Source of the DNA: Buddleja alternifolia
Taxonomy: Eukaryota; Streptophyta; Magnoliopsida; Lamiales; Scrophulariaceae
Length of the DNA stretch: 64,000 bases
NCBI GenBank assembly: GCA_019426215.1
Contig: CM033393.1
Coordinates: forward strand, 6,916,046 to 6,980,045
Direction: 5' to 3'
The notes beneath the pieces were generated by a model. The model saw only the letters and a program-made list of their open reading frames with translations. It ran no database searches and had not been told where the DNA came from. Shown here one piece after another: positions 11,016 to 23,500 of the stretch. The number at the start of each line of letters is the position of its first letter. Positions within the stretch are counted from its first letter, which is position 1. Both the position numbers and the translations under genes were made by a program.

Positions 11016-11499
11016 ATTGATTACAAAATCATGAAACACTTGATATGAATCTATCTGTCCAATATATATAAACTAGCGTATAACCCACGCTACGCTACGG
11101 AAACTATGTATACAAAACTTGCTCACATATACAATTTATATACTTTAACCTTGTAATTATTGAATTGTTCGAAGTTCAGAAATTTGAAAAATAGTAATAT
11201 TCTAATCTCAATATTAATTTATAATGTTGCCTAAATGTAACTGTCAGAAAATTAGACCAAGAAAATAAACTTTGAATTTGATTATAAATGTAAAAGTACA
11301 ATGAAATCACAATTGAATTAGGCGAGAAATTCATGAACTACTTAAATCTATTACTGGTTTCAAGTATATAACTGAGGAGGTAAAAAAAGAACGTATATGA
11401 AATTTCATCTATCTCTAAAGTGTAACTTAAAAATGTAAATGTAACTATAAGCATAATTTACATCACATAATCTATGAAAAATGGCCGGCTGGGGTGTAT

Positions 11500-11943
11500 T
11501 ACTACATCAACAACAAAAAAAAATATATTGGTGACAAAATTTGAAGTGTCAATATTAAAATTGTCACTACATATGCATAATAAGTGACAATAATTTTTGC
11601 TTTGTCACAATAAGAATTTTTATTGACAAGAGTTTCTTTAAAATTGTCGCTATTGACAATTAGTGACACATGTTTAATGATAATTCAATGACGACACAAA
11701 TAGAGTGACAACTATATTTTTAGTCACTAAAGATGTGTGTCACTAATTGTCAATGGTGACAATAATTTTTTTGTCACTAATTATCAAAAATGACAATTTG
11801 TATACAAATGTTGTCAGTATTAAACATGTAAGACTTTTTTTTTGTGTGTCAAAACAAAAATTGTCGTCACTAGAAGTTAATCATTAATGACAACTTTTAC
11901 ACTATCACTTAACATTTTGTTACTGATATTTTTGTTTTTAGTG
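11500..11943. mobile_element. CACTA-derived MITE
   Basis: The right end, complement CACTAAAAACAAAAATATC, is a CACTA terminus; the left end TACTACATCAACAACAAAAA is the same terminus with its first base changed. TAT flanks both sides (11497-11499 and 11944-11946), the 3-bp target duplication of this superfamily. Inside are many AGTGACAA-type subterminal repeats and no coding sequence. Confidence 0.68.
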
Positions 11944-12181
11944 TATCAAATCTGCCATAAACAATTATGGCTTATTATTAGACACATTAAAGATGTATAA
12001 TTATGTTAAACGTTAAGCAAGAAAAATGCATTATATTAATTGAGATTATACATAAAGATCTAAAAAGAAAAAACATTAGTGCAGGAGGATATTGGTTATA
12101 CTCGGTTTTGGGGCTTTTAAATTGTGGAGGATTCATGCATGTGGACATGATATAAATGTTATCTTTTGAATGTGCCAACGG

Positions 12182-12721
12182 GAAAAGCTTTAGCGAAACA
12201 CCTCTCTCTCTTTAAACTCTAGCCTTTGTTTTTTTCTATTTTTCTCCGCCGACGATGGCTTGGTAAAGCAATCTTCTTCTTCACCACTGTTATCATCACC
12301 ATCGTCGGCGGGTTGGGTTAGAGCACCATTCTTCAAGTTGTACATCACATCTTCAAATCTGACGAGACGACTATGGATCTAACGAGACAGAGACAGATCT
12401 GACGAGATGAAAACGGGTGATACATAAGTTTTTATATAGCGTTTTAAATATTTTGTTTAGTATTTTATTTTCTCTCTGATATGAGAGTTTGCTTTCTCTC
12501 TCGAATGAGAGTTCCATCTCTCCTTGAATAGGAGTTGCATAAGAATTTTCTTGTGTTCGTTTGTAAGTTCTTAAGATTTGTTATTTTCAAGAACTTGATA
12601 GTTGGTGTTTCAGATGTTCTTAGTACATCGTTTGAGTCGATATGAATTGTATTATTCCAAACGTTGTAAACTTTCGATTGAATCATATATAAAACCGATT
12701 TTTCTTAAAAAAAAAAAAAAA
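12182..12721 (+). mobile_element. Poly(A) retroposon with 10-bp target duplication
   Basis: The segment ends in a 15-base A run and is flanked by GTGCCAACGG (12172-12181 and 12722-12731). This is the signature of LINE-driven insertion: a 5'-truncated LINE or a retroposed transcript. It has no long frame. It contains an inverted pair (CCGCCGACGATGG / CCATCGTCGGCGG) around 12247-12311 and TCTGACGAGA-type repeats, then a LINE-like 3' end with ATCATATATAAAACCG before the tail. I cannot tell which parent it came from. Confidence 0.75.
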
Positions 12722-12731
12722 GTGCCAACGG

Positions 12732-13871
12732 AAACTACAGCTGTTCGCCTTTTGGCTTGTTTATCACAAAGCAATTAAAGATTTCTTAATCTAACTAATA
12801 GGTTTCCGAAATATCAAGGCAACCAGAGTTTTTATTTATTTGAGATCATAATTTGACAGTTCGGGTTCCTATAGGTGATTAAATAGGTTCTTAATTATGT
12901 TCAAAACCTTACAATTTTCAAAGTTGATTAATTTCAATGATTAATTATGCCAACCATGAACCAACCAATAAAAAGATTATGTCATAATAAAAATAATTCT
13001 AAATTCTAAAAAATTAAAATTTTGGTCAAAATGGAACAATTGGACTCAAAAGACACTCTTTAAATAATATAAGTAATAGAATAGATAGATAGATTAGATT
13101 TAACATCTAATAACCTCGTAATATTGAACGACATCTAAATTATTTTGTCAAAATCAAATTTTTTATGTCCACAATTTCAAATGTCACCTTAATACGTGCA
13201 GTAAAAGAGTTGGAATATTAGACATATATATATATATATATGCCATGATTTAATGCAATTAATTGTTTTCCAGGTACAATACATCCATTTGTACTACTAT
13301 TGTGAAATTGCAATCATGACAATTTTATCGACCCTACCTAATTTAGCTCGGATTTTGTTGGACCAACCCGGCCCTAATTTAAGACCCAAATGGATCAACC
13401 CAGAACCGAGAAAACAATATTATAGACTAGACTTGACCAGGTCAAGCGACTTACGTACTTAATTAAATAAGATCAAGTCTAAACGTAGTTCAAATTTGAA
13501 TTTGGATATAGACGTATTTACTTCGTAGAAGACGAGGCTAACTAGCACTGAATAGGCTACTGGATACGAAGTAAAGCGAGAGGAATTGATGAAAGAAAAA
13601 AATGTTGGTCCCCTTCCAAATGAGTTGGTGAGGGGTATTTATAGCCAGAGTCGGTCACTATTCATGACACGACATCTGGGTTAATGAGGCTATAACATGT
13701 GGCGTTAAATAAATGGTTAAGATTGACAAGGTCATCGGGTCGTGGGGTCGGATCGGGTCGTGACTCAACCCAGTCCTATGAGAAAGCACGCGGATCTTTG
13801 GATTGTTTGGTAAATAATTATAACCCCAAGGGCATTATTGTCATTTGCTTCGTAAGACGGGTTTTTTACTT
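12732..13871. other. Unassigned AT-rich DNA
   Basis: No gene is supported. It holds a TA microsatellite near 13230 and a stretch at 13560-13800 with TATTTATAGCC and GGGTCG words that could be LTR debris, but no paired ends were found. Confidence 0.5.
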
Positions 13872-13880
13872 ATCACTACC

Positions 13881-14207
13881 AATGTTTTGAAACCCGGACC
13901 GTTCATCGAACTGGAAAATTGATCGGGTCAAGGTTCACCGGTTCAACTAGTGGGTCAACCGCGGTCGAATCGGTGACGTCATAAATATGTAATAAATAAT
14001 AATTAATATACTATTAAATATTATAAAATATAAAAACATGAATAAAAAAGTATTTCCTATTCTTTTTAAGCATTTTGGGCTTGTCCATCAAAATCACAAA
14101 TAGAGTCCAGCTACGTTCATAAACCAGGCCCATGTTCAAGCCCATCCAACTTGTAACTTTTGAGGTCATCATGTGTTTGACCAATATTTCAGGGGCTAGT
14201 TTGCAAC

Positions 14208-14240
<33 letters not shown>

Positions 14241-14811
14241 TATTTCCAGCAAGCCCCAAATTCAATATACTGCTCAGATTCAACTTTCTCTCCCTACAAA
14301 TCAACATTTTCTCTCTCAAAAACGCTGCTGCTAATTCTTCTCTCTTTGAGAATTCTTGTTTGATCATCTTTTCAGAAGTTTTTTGCTTCATTCTTAATCC
14401 TTGGTATCCTAACAGTGGTTAGGAAGATAGTTTCTCTCTTTATTCTTTAATCTTGTTTTTTCAATTTTATTTGTAAGATTTTATAATCTTTTTTAATTAA
14501 ATGTTTAATTTCATTTTTTATCAGTTTTATTTAGAAGATGGGTCTTGAACTCAACTATTATGGTGGATATGAAATTTGAAGATGGGAGGGTTTAAGGAAG
14601 AAAAGAGAAGTGGAGAACAGTGCTGAAAATTAGGATTTGGAAGAGAGCTTCATGACCCGTCCGGTTTAGATGACCCACCACTGGGTCGAACGGTTCAGCG
14701 GTTGAACCGCTAGGTCGAACGGTTTTCACTGGTTTTCAGCCCCAAGCGGTTTTGGAGGTTAACCGGACCGGTTTCCGGTTCTATCGGTCCGGGTTTGGTT
14801 TCAAAACACTA
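13881..14811. mobile_element. Non-autonomous MULE-like element with 9-bp target duplication
   Basis: ATCACTACC flanks the element exactly (13872-13880 and 14812-14820), and 9 bp is the Mutator-like signature. The ends are inverted repeats: AATGTTTTGAAACCCGGACC and the complement of GGTCCGGG...TTTCAAAACACTA. Further inside, both arms carry GGTTCAACCGC/GCGGTTGAACC pairs. The core is AT-rich with a TA/CA microsatellite at 14210-14240. The frames at 14014-14422 on both strands show no recognised protein. Confidence 0.82.
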
Positions 14812-15903
14812 ATCACTACCCTTCCCTAGTTAAAAATATTTATGCATCTTTTACATTAATAATATTCTATATATAATATAAGTATAATGAATCTTGTTAA
14901 ATAGTATAATCAAAACCTTCTACAAAAGTTTCACTAATTTTATCTTTTGCGGCTCTGAAACTGAATATGTAATTACATTTAAAAAAAAAGAATAGATAAA
15001 ATTGATGTGTTTTTCTCTTATTATATATATATCTACCCACTCTGTACTACAAAGTATAGATTCCTATAATTATTTGCTTACATTGTGAATTGATTACTTT
15101 ATTTTTATTAATATACAATTAAAGTTAGATAATAATTTTTTTCTTTCATACATATAATGGTAGGCCGTCTCTAATGTTGTGAGGAGTTAGGAGAAGAGAC
15201 GTACTATGAAATGAATGCATTAAACTTTCAACCAAATTTGGCGTGTAATTCTACTAATTTTAGTAAGACAATCATTCGTTTCTCAATGTTTCCATGCTAT
15301 TTCATTTTCAGAAAATAATTAATGAACATGTTTTACATTCGGTGTTCAGGACAAGAGTTCACATATTTCTGATGCTACTATTTTGGAATAATAATCCATA
15401 CAATAATTTATAATTGAAAAATGATATCAAGAATTATGTTGAAAGTTAGGCCATAAATAATTTGTGAAAATAAATATGACTTGAAAGTAAAATAATAATT
15501 AAAGTGTACCGACAAGTTTAGTAAAAATCATGTATGTGGTTGGGGTGAATGGTTGGTAGTTGTGGACCGGCTTGAAATATTATTTTTAAATAATAAATTT
15601 TTAAAATGTATAAAAAAATAAATATTATTCAAAATTTTGGGAAATTTCGGGTTTCGGTGAAACTTTTGGAAATTTTGGGTTTCAGGCTAAATCTTGATGG
15701 ATATTTAACAACAACATTTTATTAATATTTTTTAATTTTGAAAACTTTCAGGTTTCGGCAAAAAATTCTGGTTCAGTCGAAAGTTCACAAGATATTTCGC
15801 AAAATTGGATCGAAAGTGAGATTTCGTTTTGAAACCCCGAAAACCCAAAATTTCGAGGAAAATTTAAGACCATGATAATAACCGACATAGTTTCGAACTA
15901 GTA

Positions 15904-16109
15904 ACCAAGACATGTTAGTTTAGTGGTATCCACCTCCCACTTTATGTGAGAGGTCCTGGGTTTGAATTCAGGCTGCCACAAGTTGTGGCTCTCCACTCCT
16001 TTATGGAGCTAGATAGGGTCTTTATGATTTAAGATTATAACTATCAACCCGATTTTGTCGGACTAGATTTGTAGAGTATCCCCCTTCATCTTGAATTAAA
16101 AAAGAAAAA
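15904..16109 (+). mobile_element. tRNA-derived SINE
   Basis: A 206-bp insertion with box-A-like TTAGTTTAGTGG, box-B-like GGGTTTGAATTC and an A-rich tail. It is flanked by the 14-bp repeat GTTTCGAACTAGTA (15890-15903 and 16110-16123). Copy 1 of the duplication has this target once (about 9391-9404), so it is the empty site. These promoter boxes would be read by RNA polymerase III. Confidence 0.9.
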
Positions 16110-16680
16110 GTTTCGAACTAGTATTGCTCACAAATTGAAAACGAGAATTAAACTCTGCAAGATCTAATACATATTCTCTTGCTTCTCGACAGGTTTTGTG
16201 GTAACTATTCTTACTGAAAAAAATATCAAGTGACAATATCAAAGTTGTCACTAAATATAAATCTTTAATAACAAGAATTTTTTTTTTGTCACAAAATGAA
16301 GTTTTACATGTTTGATAGTGACAAAATTTAGGAGTAAAGACATTAAACCCTCTAAACTATTTATTTTTTTACACTTTTTTAGAGATATTTTTTTTCACTT
16401 TACATCCTGAACTTTAAAAAAATGATTTTTTTTATATTTTGGCATATTCCGACAGAATATTCCACCGGAGATTCCTCACATGCTTGACAAGTGCCTTTTT
16501 TAAGGTCAAATTTGTCATTTTAAGTAATTAATTTTGATGAATTACTCTTTTACTCTTAACATTGTCATATTCTCAAATAAATTGATTTAAGTAAATAAAA
16601 AAAAAATAAAATTTTGTCTTATAATTTTAATTAAATAACTCAATTTAAGAAAATGAATTTTTTTTCTCTTCTTAATCAAT

Positions 16681-16729
16681 GTTTGCGTGTGTGTATATGT
16701 GTGTTTTTGCGCGCGCGCACGTGAATATT

Positions 16730-16760
<31 letters not shown>

Positions 16761-16782
16761 CTGCATGTGTGTGTGTGTGTTT
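16681..16782. repeat. GT microsatellite, short allele
   Basis: About 100 bases of (GT)n and GC steps, the counterpart of the 300-base tract in copy 1. Confidence 0.9.
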
Positions 16783-17139
16783 GACATAATTTTTGGAAGA
16801 AAATCCATGGAGAAAAAGTGATGGTCATTGAGAAATTTGAGGAAAATGAAGTTTGGAAGAAGTAAAATGAAGTTGTCACTCTCGAATAATTAGTGACAAG
16901 GAAATGATTATCATTGTTGACAATTATTGACACACCTTTACAACTTATAGTGATCGACAACAATTATAGTTGTCAATCTATTCACTATACATGTGCACTA
17001 ATTGTAAATAGTGACAACCTTAAGGAAACTCTTGTCACTAATTATATATATTTAGTGATAATTTTAATATTTTCACTTCAATTTTTTTTATTAATTTTAC
17101 TTTTTCGTGCATTGTCTTTTCTCCTAACTCTTTTATATG

Positions 17140-17685
17140 TGATGTGGGTGGAATTTACCTAAATTGGGCCAAGCTGAAGAAGCCTAATTACTAGTAAGGA
17201 AAGGTTAATTTTCCTACATAAATGGGCTCGGGCCCAAGTGGCCGATTTGCCTTGCTGGATCCGGGCTAGATTATGTAAAGATTTTGACCAAGAGACAAAG
17301 ACAAATCAAGATTAATGAAGAGGAAGACATGGCCTAAGAATCAAGATCTGACCATAATGGGCCTCCTCCAATCAAGTCAATTCGGGCTCAATCCTTGCTG
17401 GATCTGTTGCAAGCCGCGCCCCCTGATTTTCAGCTATCCTGATTGTCCATTTTACCATTTTTGAATAAGGAAAGCAACAAGTCTCGCTCCATCTACTATA
17501 GTTAGCCTAGACCATCAAGATTTGTATAAATACTCTCACTGAAGATGAATAAAACAAGACTCTTTATGCTTTCATATTGTTATTCTGTAAAAATATTTAT
17601 ATATATACATTACCTTATATATTTGTACTCAATTATCCTACATAAAATAATATAAATAATGTTGATCTGAATGGGACATGCATCA
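17140..17685 (+). repeat. 5' LTR of Tat-type Gypsy 1
   Basis: Runs from TGATGTGGGTGGAATTT to GGGACATGCATCA (546 bp) and is followed by a primer binding site. Its start resembles the LTR of the second Gypsy (TGATGTCGGTAGAATTC), but the bodies differ. A TATA box, TATAAATAC, lies at about 17524-17533. Confidence 0.85.
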
Positions 17686-17687
17686 AT

Positions 17688-17705
17688 TGGTGCCGTCTGT
17701 GGGAA
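17688..17705 (+). promoter_or_regulatory. Primer binding site of Gypsy 1
   Basis: TGGTGCCGTCTGTGGGAA begins two bases after the LTR and starts with TGG, the complement of tRNA CCA. It differs by one base from the site in Gypsy 2 (TGGCGCC...). I do not assign the tRNA. Confidence 0.8.
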
Positions 17706-17768
17706 ATTGAGCTTCAAGGCGTGAGGTAAGTTTATTTGTTTTCTGTGAGTCTTTGTTATCAAATCTTG

Positions 17769-19723
17769 ATGGCAGGTAAAGGTATGGTTGAAACGCAAGA
17801 GGCCATGAGGAATGAAGAAAAGAAAAGGATGTTACTTTGTTCGGGCAAAGACAATCATGCACCTGAGACGCTAGCTATCTTAGCTAGGGGATTGATTGAT
17901 GAAATCCAAGAGTTACCGTTGGACAAGGTGGTTGAGGATCCAGTAGGAGAGAAGAAGACTCTCCCGCAGCCGGAAGGACTAGCTGACCAGAGAGATGATC
18001 AGCCACCAACAAATCTTTCTTACCACTTAACAACCGAGCAATTACAAGCGACTGTGGACACAACCATTGAGAAAGCTATGAAGAATTCGTATCCGCAAGG
18101 ATCCCGAAGGTATGGAGAAAATTTGATGTCACAGGTACCTGAGAGAACTCTGGTAGCATCAAAAGGTGGTGATGCAGGTGATATCGGAATCACTCCTGAA
18201 GTGGTTTACGGTAAGAGAATCAGCAAGGTTGAGTTTCTAACTCAGCCCGAGGAAGAAGAAGAGGGTGAACCTCACAGGAAGTACCCTGCTTCGGAAGGAC
18301 TCCAAATACGGCGTGCCAAATGGCTAGAAGACAACAACCAGGAGGGGTGGATCCCGCCACCCAATATTCAACAGGGCAAGATACCAGAAGGCAATGCTCA
18401 TTTTGCGTAAGAAAAGAAGCAACTACCAGGGAGAGCTAATGATGCAGGTGACCGCTGTAGGTACCAGCCCGATGGCTGGAAAGAAAAAGAAAAGATCTCG
18501 AAGATGAGGCCAGCAATTACGAATCAACTCGTTTCCTGCTGGACTGGCCAGACAAGCTTGATAAGCTGAAGGATGTCCAAGACAAATTTGAAGTTATGGC
18601 CAAGAAAATGGAAGAGATAGAGCGAAGAATAGCAGGAGGGAAACAACAAGAAGATCGTGGAGTTCCTTTTACTGGAACCATCATGAGGGAAGATTTGCCC
18701 AGAGATTTTCAGATCAAATCCATCACGCCCTATGATGGTACTTCTGATCCAGAAGATCATTTGTACACTTTTAGAAATTATGCTTTGTTGCACAGGTACA
18801 CAGACGCAATCAAATGCAGAGTCTTCCTGACTACGCTGACTAAGTCAGCCCAGCTATGGTTTAACCAGCTAGCGGAGGGGTCCGTTGGATCCTTCTAAGA
18901 ATTCAGCAACAAGTTCCTTCGCCAATTCGTCAGCAGCAAAAGATATGAAAAAACTCCACTAACTTTGTTCAACATCAAGCAAAGGGGGGACGAGACGTTG
19001 CGTTCTTATGTAAAGCGCTTCAATGCTGCCATGCTGGAAGTCCCTGTTGCCACAGCCGAGCTGAAATCCAGTGCGTTCACACAAGGGTTACGTGAGGGCA
19101 ACCTGTTCAAATCACTCACTAAGAAGCCAACAAGCAATTTTGATGATCTACTGAGTAGGGTAGAAAAATACGTTAACATGGAGGATGCCCATCTGATGAG
19201 ACGATCTGAACAAAGAAAAGGCTAGAACTAAGAAGAGATCAGGAATAGACAACATCGAGATAATAGAGATAGGTGGAATACTCTAGCACCTGTACCTCCA
19301 CAATGCAAGATCAACCCTCGTACCGACCAACACCCAGGAAACCACACTAACTCATAATGGAGGTAGAAAACAAAAATGTGACACAGACATTGGAGGTAGA
19401 AACCGCACTTTCCAGACCATACTGATGTTTCCACAAAGAATACGGGCATCATACAGATAGCTGTAAAGCTTTTGTAGAAGAGAATGAATGTCTCATCATA
19501 TCAGGCCAAATGAAGGGACCTATGATATATAACAATATGGGAAACTATTCAGGAGGGACTTCATCACGAGGAAGAGGAACCTCTTGGAATAGGAGGGCGA
19601 GCTAGACCAGCAGGGAGGGGACATTTCCCTCAACAATTGGGTGGTGGGCCTAGCTCTTAAGCCAATAGCCAGGCAGCGCCAACGGGTGTAGCAGCTAATG
19701 ACCTCAAGAAAGGAGTCATACAC
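17769..19723 (+). pseudogene. Gypsy 1 gag
   Basis: The frame begins at the ATG in GATGGCAGG shortly after the primer site. An acidic N-terminal part reaches 18410, then a frameshift leads to the retrotransposon gag core (about 18596-19225). The core has the D-G-T-S-D-P-E-D-H-L-Y-T-F and A-Q-L-W-F-N-Q-L segments typical of plant Gypsy capsid domains, and is broken by a TAA at about 18896. A degraded C-x-x-H...H-x4-C segment near 19420-19470 matches the zinc-like motif of Gypsy 2 gag. Gag would form the particle that carries the element RNA. Confidence 0.82.
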
Positions 19724-20237
19724 ATGATATCAGGGGAACTGGCTCCCGAAATTTTGAAAAGATTCTTGCTTAGGCAAGTTAGGGCAGCTGATCAAGTCCC
19801 TAAATTTTTCTTGAACGTCAGTCAGAGCCGCCCTCAAGGAGAAGTATGCTTTGGGCCAGCTGATGCCAAAACCATGTTAACCCCTCATAATGATGCTCTA
19901 GTCAGTTCTGCTACAATCGCCAGCTACCAGGTGCAGCGCATCTTCATAGATAGTGGTAGCTCGGTGGATATATTATTTTACCAAGTGTACAAGCAGATGG
20001 ACCTGGGAGACGTCAAGCTTGAAAATGCTAACACCCCTTTATACGGATTTTTTGGAGAAGCGATTCAGCCCGTCGGACAAATTACTCTGTCTATGTCTAT
20101 AAGAGAAGAGCCTAACCGAATGACCTGGCTGATAAAATTTTCGATAGTCGATATTCCCTCAGCCTACAACGTGATAATTGGAAGGCCAACCTTGATATCC
20201 TTCGAGGTGGTGATCTCTATACCTCGCATGAGGATCA
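19724..20237 (+). pseudogene. Gypsy 1 aspartic protease, split by a solo LTR
   Basis: The frame contains F-I-D-S-G-S-S-V-D-I-L-F around 19947-19980, the D-S-G active site of retroviral-type proteases, and later S-A-Y-N-V-I-I-G-R-P, the flap-side hydrophobic-G motif. The frame is interrupted at 20238 by the solo LTR; the sequence resumes at 21902 (A-A-G-T-T-C-C-C-C). The protease would cut the gag-pol polyprotein. Confidence 0.88.
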
Positions 20238-21896
20238 TGTTAGGAATCCTATGGAGTGAAAATGCAGTGGAATAAAAAATTTCGGATTCCTAAAGGTGCA
20301 TCACTTTAACGGGATTTAAGATTTTAAAAGTTTTCCAAAAACTAAACGAAATTGATTTAGCTTATCGATTTCGTAATTAATCTTCACGTAACAGAAACTC
20401 CTTGAGCTCCTGTCTCTAAAGATGCACGTGAAACGAGCCTTCAAAAGATCTCCAAAAATTCCCTCTTCAGTAGTGATGGACGGCTAGGGCGAATTTTTGG
20501 GGTAAGATTCTTCTCTTCCTTTTATGTGTTATGCAACTAGGGTTACTTATGACTTGTAAGTGTTGGAGTTATCTTATAACTCTATGACTTAACAAACAAG
20601 TCGGAGTCCCCTAGGACTTCTAAGGTGGCTGCCCCCTAGGGCTCCACATGGACGCAGGTGGGCTTTAAGTTGGTCCATTCAACTTAGCCCACCTTTTAAC
20701 ATGTATTTAATTTAAATCCTATTTAAATCCAATACATATTAAATAATTAATTAATTGTCCAATTAAATAATTTAATTTAATCTAATTAAATTAAATAATT
20801 TAATTTAATCTAATTAAATTAAATATTTAATTCATTGATTTAACCAATAAATCAATGAGTCCATTTAATTATATCTTTCTAAAAGATTAACACAAAAAGA
20901 TACCCTGTTCGTTTCTTATAGCGCGACTTTTTAGGTTCGTCTCAATTGGCAATGTGAGGAATTACCAAAGGATGTGAGTGTCACCTAGCCAGTTCCGTGG
21001 ACTCACACCGTAACCCAATTGAGTACGAAATGAACAAATCATTTATGAACCTCTGGACCATAAAAACCATATGAGTATAAGCCCTTCACTAACGTATCCC
21101 AATCAAGTGAGAGTCATGGTTTATTTCAAACTCACTAAACTTCATACTGTGCATGTACTCATATCATGATGAAATTACCAAACTACCCTCCATGTCCCAC
21201 ATGAGTTAGTTTCATTGCTTTGACCAAAGACTTTTAATTTCATATGCATATGATTGCACAGGATACTCTTTTGTTTACTATCAAGACAGTGAATCCCATC
21301 TTGGCAATCACTAAACAACTGCTACTTGACTTATTGAGATCGCACTTCGAGGTTAGCCGCACCCAAGGGTGAGTTGGGCCTAACTACTCTAGTAACAGAT
21401 TTAATAGTGTGAGCACATTGATCATGAACCCTCAGGTCTAAGGCTCATGCATACTATTATGGCCAATAACCGAATCATTGATAGTCATCAAGTAAATACC
21501 CATGTGATCGGATTACTGCGAGCCATGTTCGAATATATCAATTTCATTGATATATCTATGATACGTGTTCTCACTATCCCATAGTGTTCGACTGGCACTC
21601 CTTGTCAGAGCATGTGTCATACAAGTCGAATATTAATGCCCAATTAAGATTCCTTGACTTGCGAACCCTTTTGAGTGATCAAGAATAAAACTCTCCCCAT
21701 GCCACTTATTTATTCAATAAAGGGCAAAGAGTCAACCTCTATTCACCAGGACTATTTGTTTAATACTTATTGATGCCATAAAGTTTTACATGAACAGAAT
21801 AATAATTGCCTTTATTAATTATCGATTTGTACAGCATAATTGAATGCCCTATACAATCTATTTGTCCTCATTAACATCTAGGACATATACCTAACA
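20238..21896 (+). mobile_element. Solo LTR inserted in the Gypsy 1 protease gene
   Basis: Bounded by the 7-bp inverted ends TGTTAGG and CCTAACA and by the 5-bp duplication GATCA (20233-20237 and 21897-21901). Joining the flanks restores the host protease reading seen in Gypsy 2 at about 36559. It has no internal coding region, so the parent element was removed by LTR-LTR recombination. The segment near 20750-20840 is a set of TTAATTAAAT palindromes. Orientation and Copia or Gypsy class are not certain. Confidence 0.87.
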
Positions 21897-21901
21897 GATC
21901 A

Positions 21902-23500
21902 AGTTCCCCATGCTGGAGGGAGTAGGAGAGGTGTCAGGGGACCAAAGTATGTCTAGAAAGTGTTACGTGGCATCCTTGGGGAAAGAGACAGGAGGCCAGG
22001 AGGACAAGAAGCGAAAGGTAGATTTCAAGACAGGAGGCCAAGAAAAGAAGATAGCAACACACGTAGTACTAATGGGAGAGCTCATGAGTGTGGAAGTGGT
22101 ACCAGACAGTAAGAATTGGCTCTCACCTAGAAGGAGAATTAAAGGAGAAATTGGTAAAAGTATTTCGAGAGCACGTTGACATTTTCTCTTGGTCAGCAGA
22201 CGATCTAGTTGGAATAGACCCTATTGTAATACAACACCATCTTAATGTATATCCGGATGCTCAGCTGATAATCTAAAAGAAGTGGCATTTCGGACCTGAA
22301 CAAGATGCATTCATCAAAGCGGAGCTGGAAAAGCTGCTGAAAGCAGGTCATATCGCGGAAATACAATTTCCCGAATGGGTTTCCAACACTGTTTTATTAC
22401 CGAAAGGAGGCAATAATTGAAGAATGTGTATTGACTTCCGAGACCTAAACTTGGCCTGCCTTAAGGATCACTACCCCTTACCTAGGATAGATCAGCTGAT
22501 CGATTCAACAACTGGTTTCAAGCTGCTCAGCACGATGGATGCACAGAATGGATATCACCAGATACCATTAGATGAAGAAGATCAAAGAAAAGTCAGCTTC
22601 ATTACTTCATTTGGTACTTATTGCTATGTAGTAATGCCATTTGGACTAAAAAATGTAGGAGCCACAAATCAGCGGCTGGTCGACATGATGTTCCACGATC
22701 AGCTAGGAAAGAACATAGAGGTATATGTAGATGATGTGGTAGTAAAGAGCCGTGCCACCAGCAGCCACGCGGAACATCTGCAACAGATGTTCGAGACCTT
22801 AAGGAACTATAGAATGAAGTTGAACCCGGCTAAGTGTGCGTTCAGAATTAAAGGGCGAAAATTCCTTGGCTACATGGTCATAGAGAAGGGGATAGAGGTT
22901 AACCCCGAGAAGATAAAGGCCATTCAAGACATGAAGGAGCCACGTAATGTCAATGAGGTGCAACAATTGAATGGAAGAGTCACGGCTCTAAGCCGTTTTA
23001 TCTCAAAATCCGCAGAAAAGAGTCTGCCATTCTTTAAGGTGCTAAGAAAAATAGACGGGTTCAGCTGGACGGAGGATTGTAAATGTGCCTTCAAGGAGCT
23101 AAAGGAGTATCTAGGCCAGGTGCCATTATTCACCAAACCTGTGCTAGGTGAACCACTGATATTATATATATCGGTAGCCGAGAAAGCCGTTAGTACCGTC
23201 CTGGTTAAGGAAGAAGTGGAGATGCCGGTGTATTACGTCAGCAAGGTACTGAGTGATGCTGAAGCAAGATACTCAGAAATAGAAAAACTAGCATTCCCGG
23301 TGGTGATAAAAGCAAGGAGACTAAAGCCATACTTCTTGACATATAAAATCATAGTAGAAACCAACCAACTGTAAAAAACGGTGCTGGAAAAAGTAGGTAC
23401 CTCAGAAAGGTTAGTGAAGTGGGCAGTAAAGCTAGGAGAATTTGAAATTGAATATGCAGCTCGCACGGTCAAGGCACAGGTCTTACCTTATTTTGTTATC
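21902..23500 (+). pseudogene. Gypsy 1 reverse transcriptase and first RNase H
   Basis: After the end of the protease linker and a frameshift near 22100, the reverse transcriptase reads P-L-P-R-I-D-Q-L-I-D-S, then M-P-F-G-L-K-N and the catalytic Y-V-D-D (about 22722-22733). The usual A-T-Y-Q is changed to A-T-N-Q. The Gypsy RNase H follows, from F-S-W-T-E-D through S-V-A-E-K-A-V-S to E-T-N-Q, where TAA (about 23372) breaks it. There is also a TAA at 22274 and a TGA at about 22418. These enzymes copy element RNA into DNA and remove the RNA. Confidence 0.88.

Larger units (their letters stand above)
14828..17139 (+). repeat. Large dispersed duplication, copy 2
   Basis: Matches copy 1 (8135-10665). 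It begins 16 bases right of the MULE-like element and stops abruptly at ACTCTTTTATATG, where the Gypsy LTR begins. Copy 1 continues past that point, and its continuation is found again at 32395-32505, so everything between is later insertion or rearrangement. It contains a SINE absent from copy 1. Confidence 0.8.

Noticed and set aside
11070..11110. Helitron terminus (AACTAGCGTATAACCCACGC)
   Set aside because: It resembles a Helitron-type or MITE-type edge, but no partner end, hairpin plus CTRR, or AT insertion site could be paired.
15904..15985. Functional tRNA gene
   Set aside because: Same reason; it is a SINE head with a 14-bp duplication.
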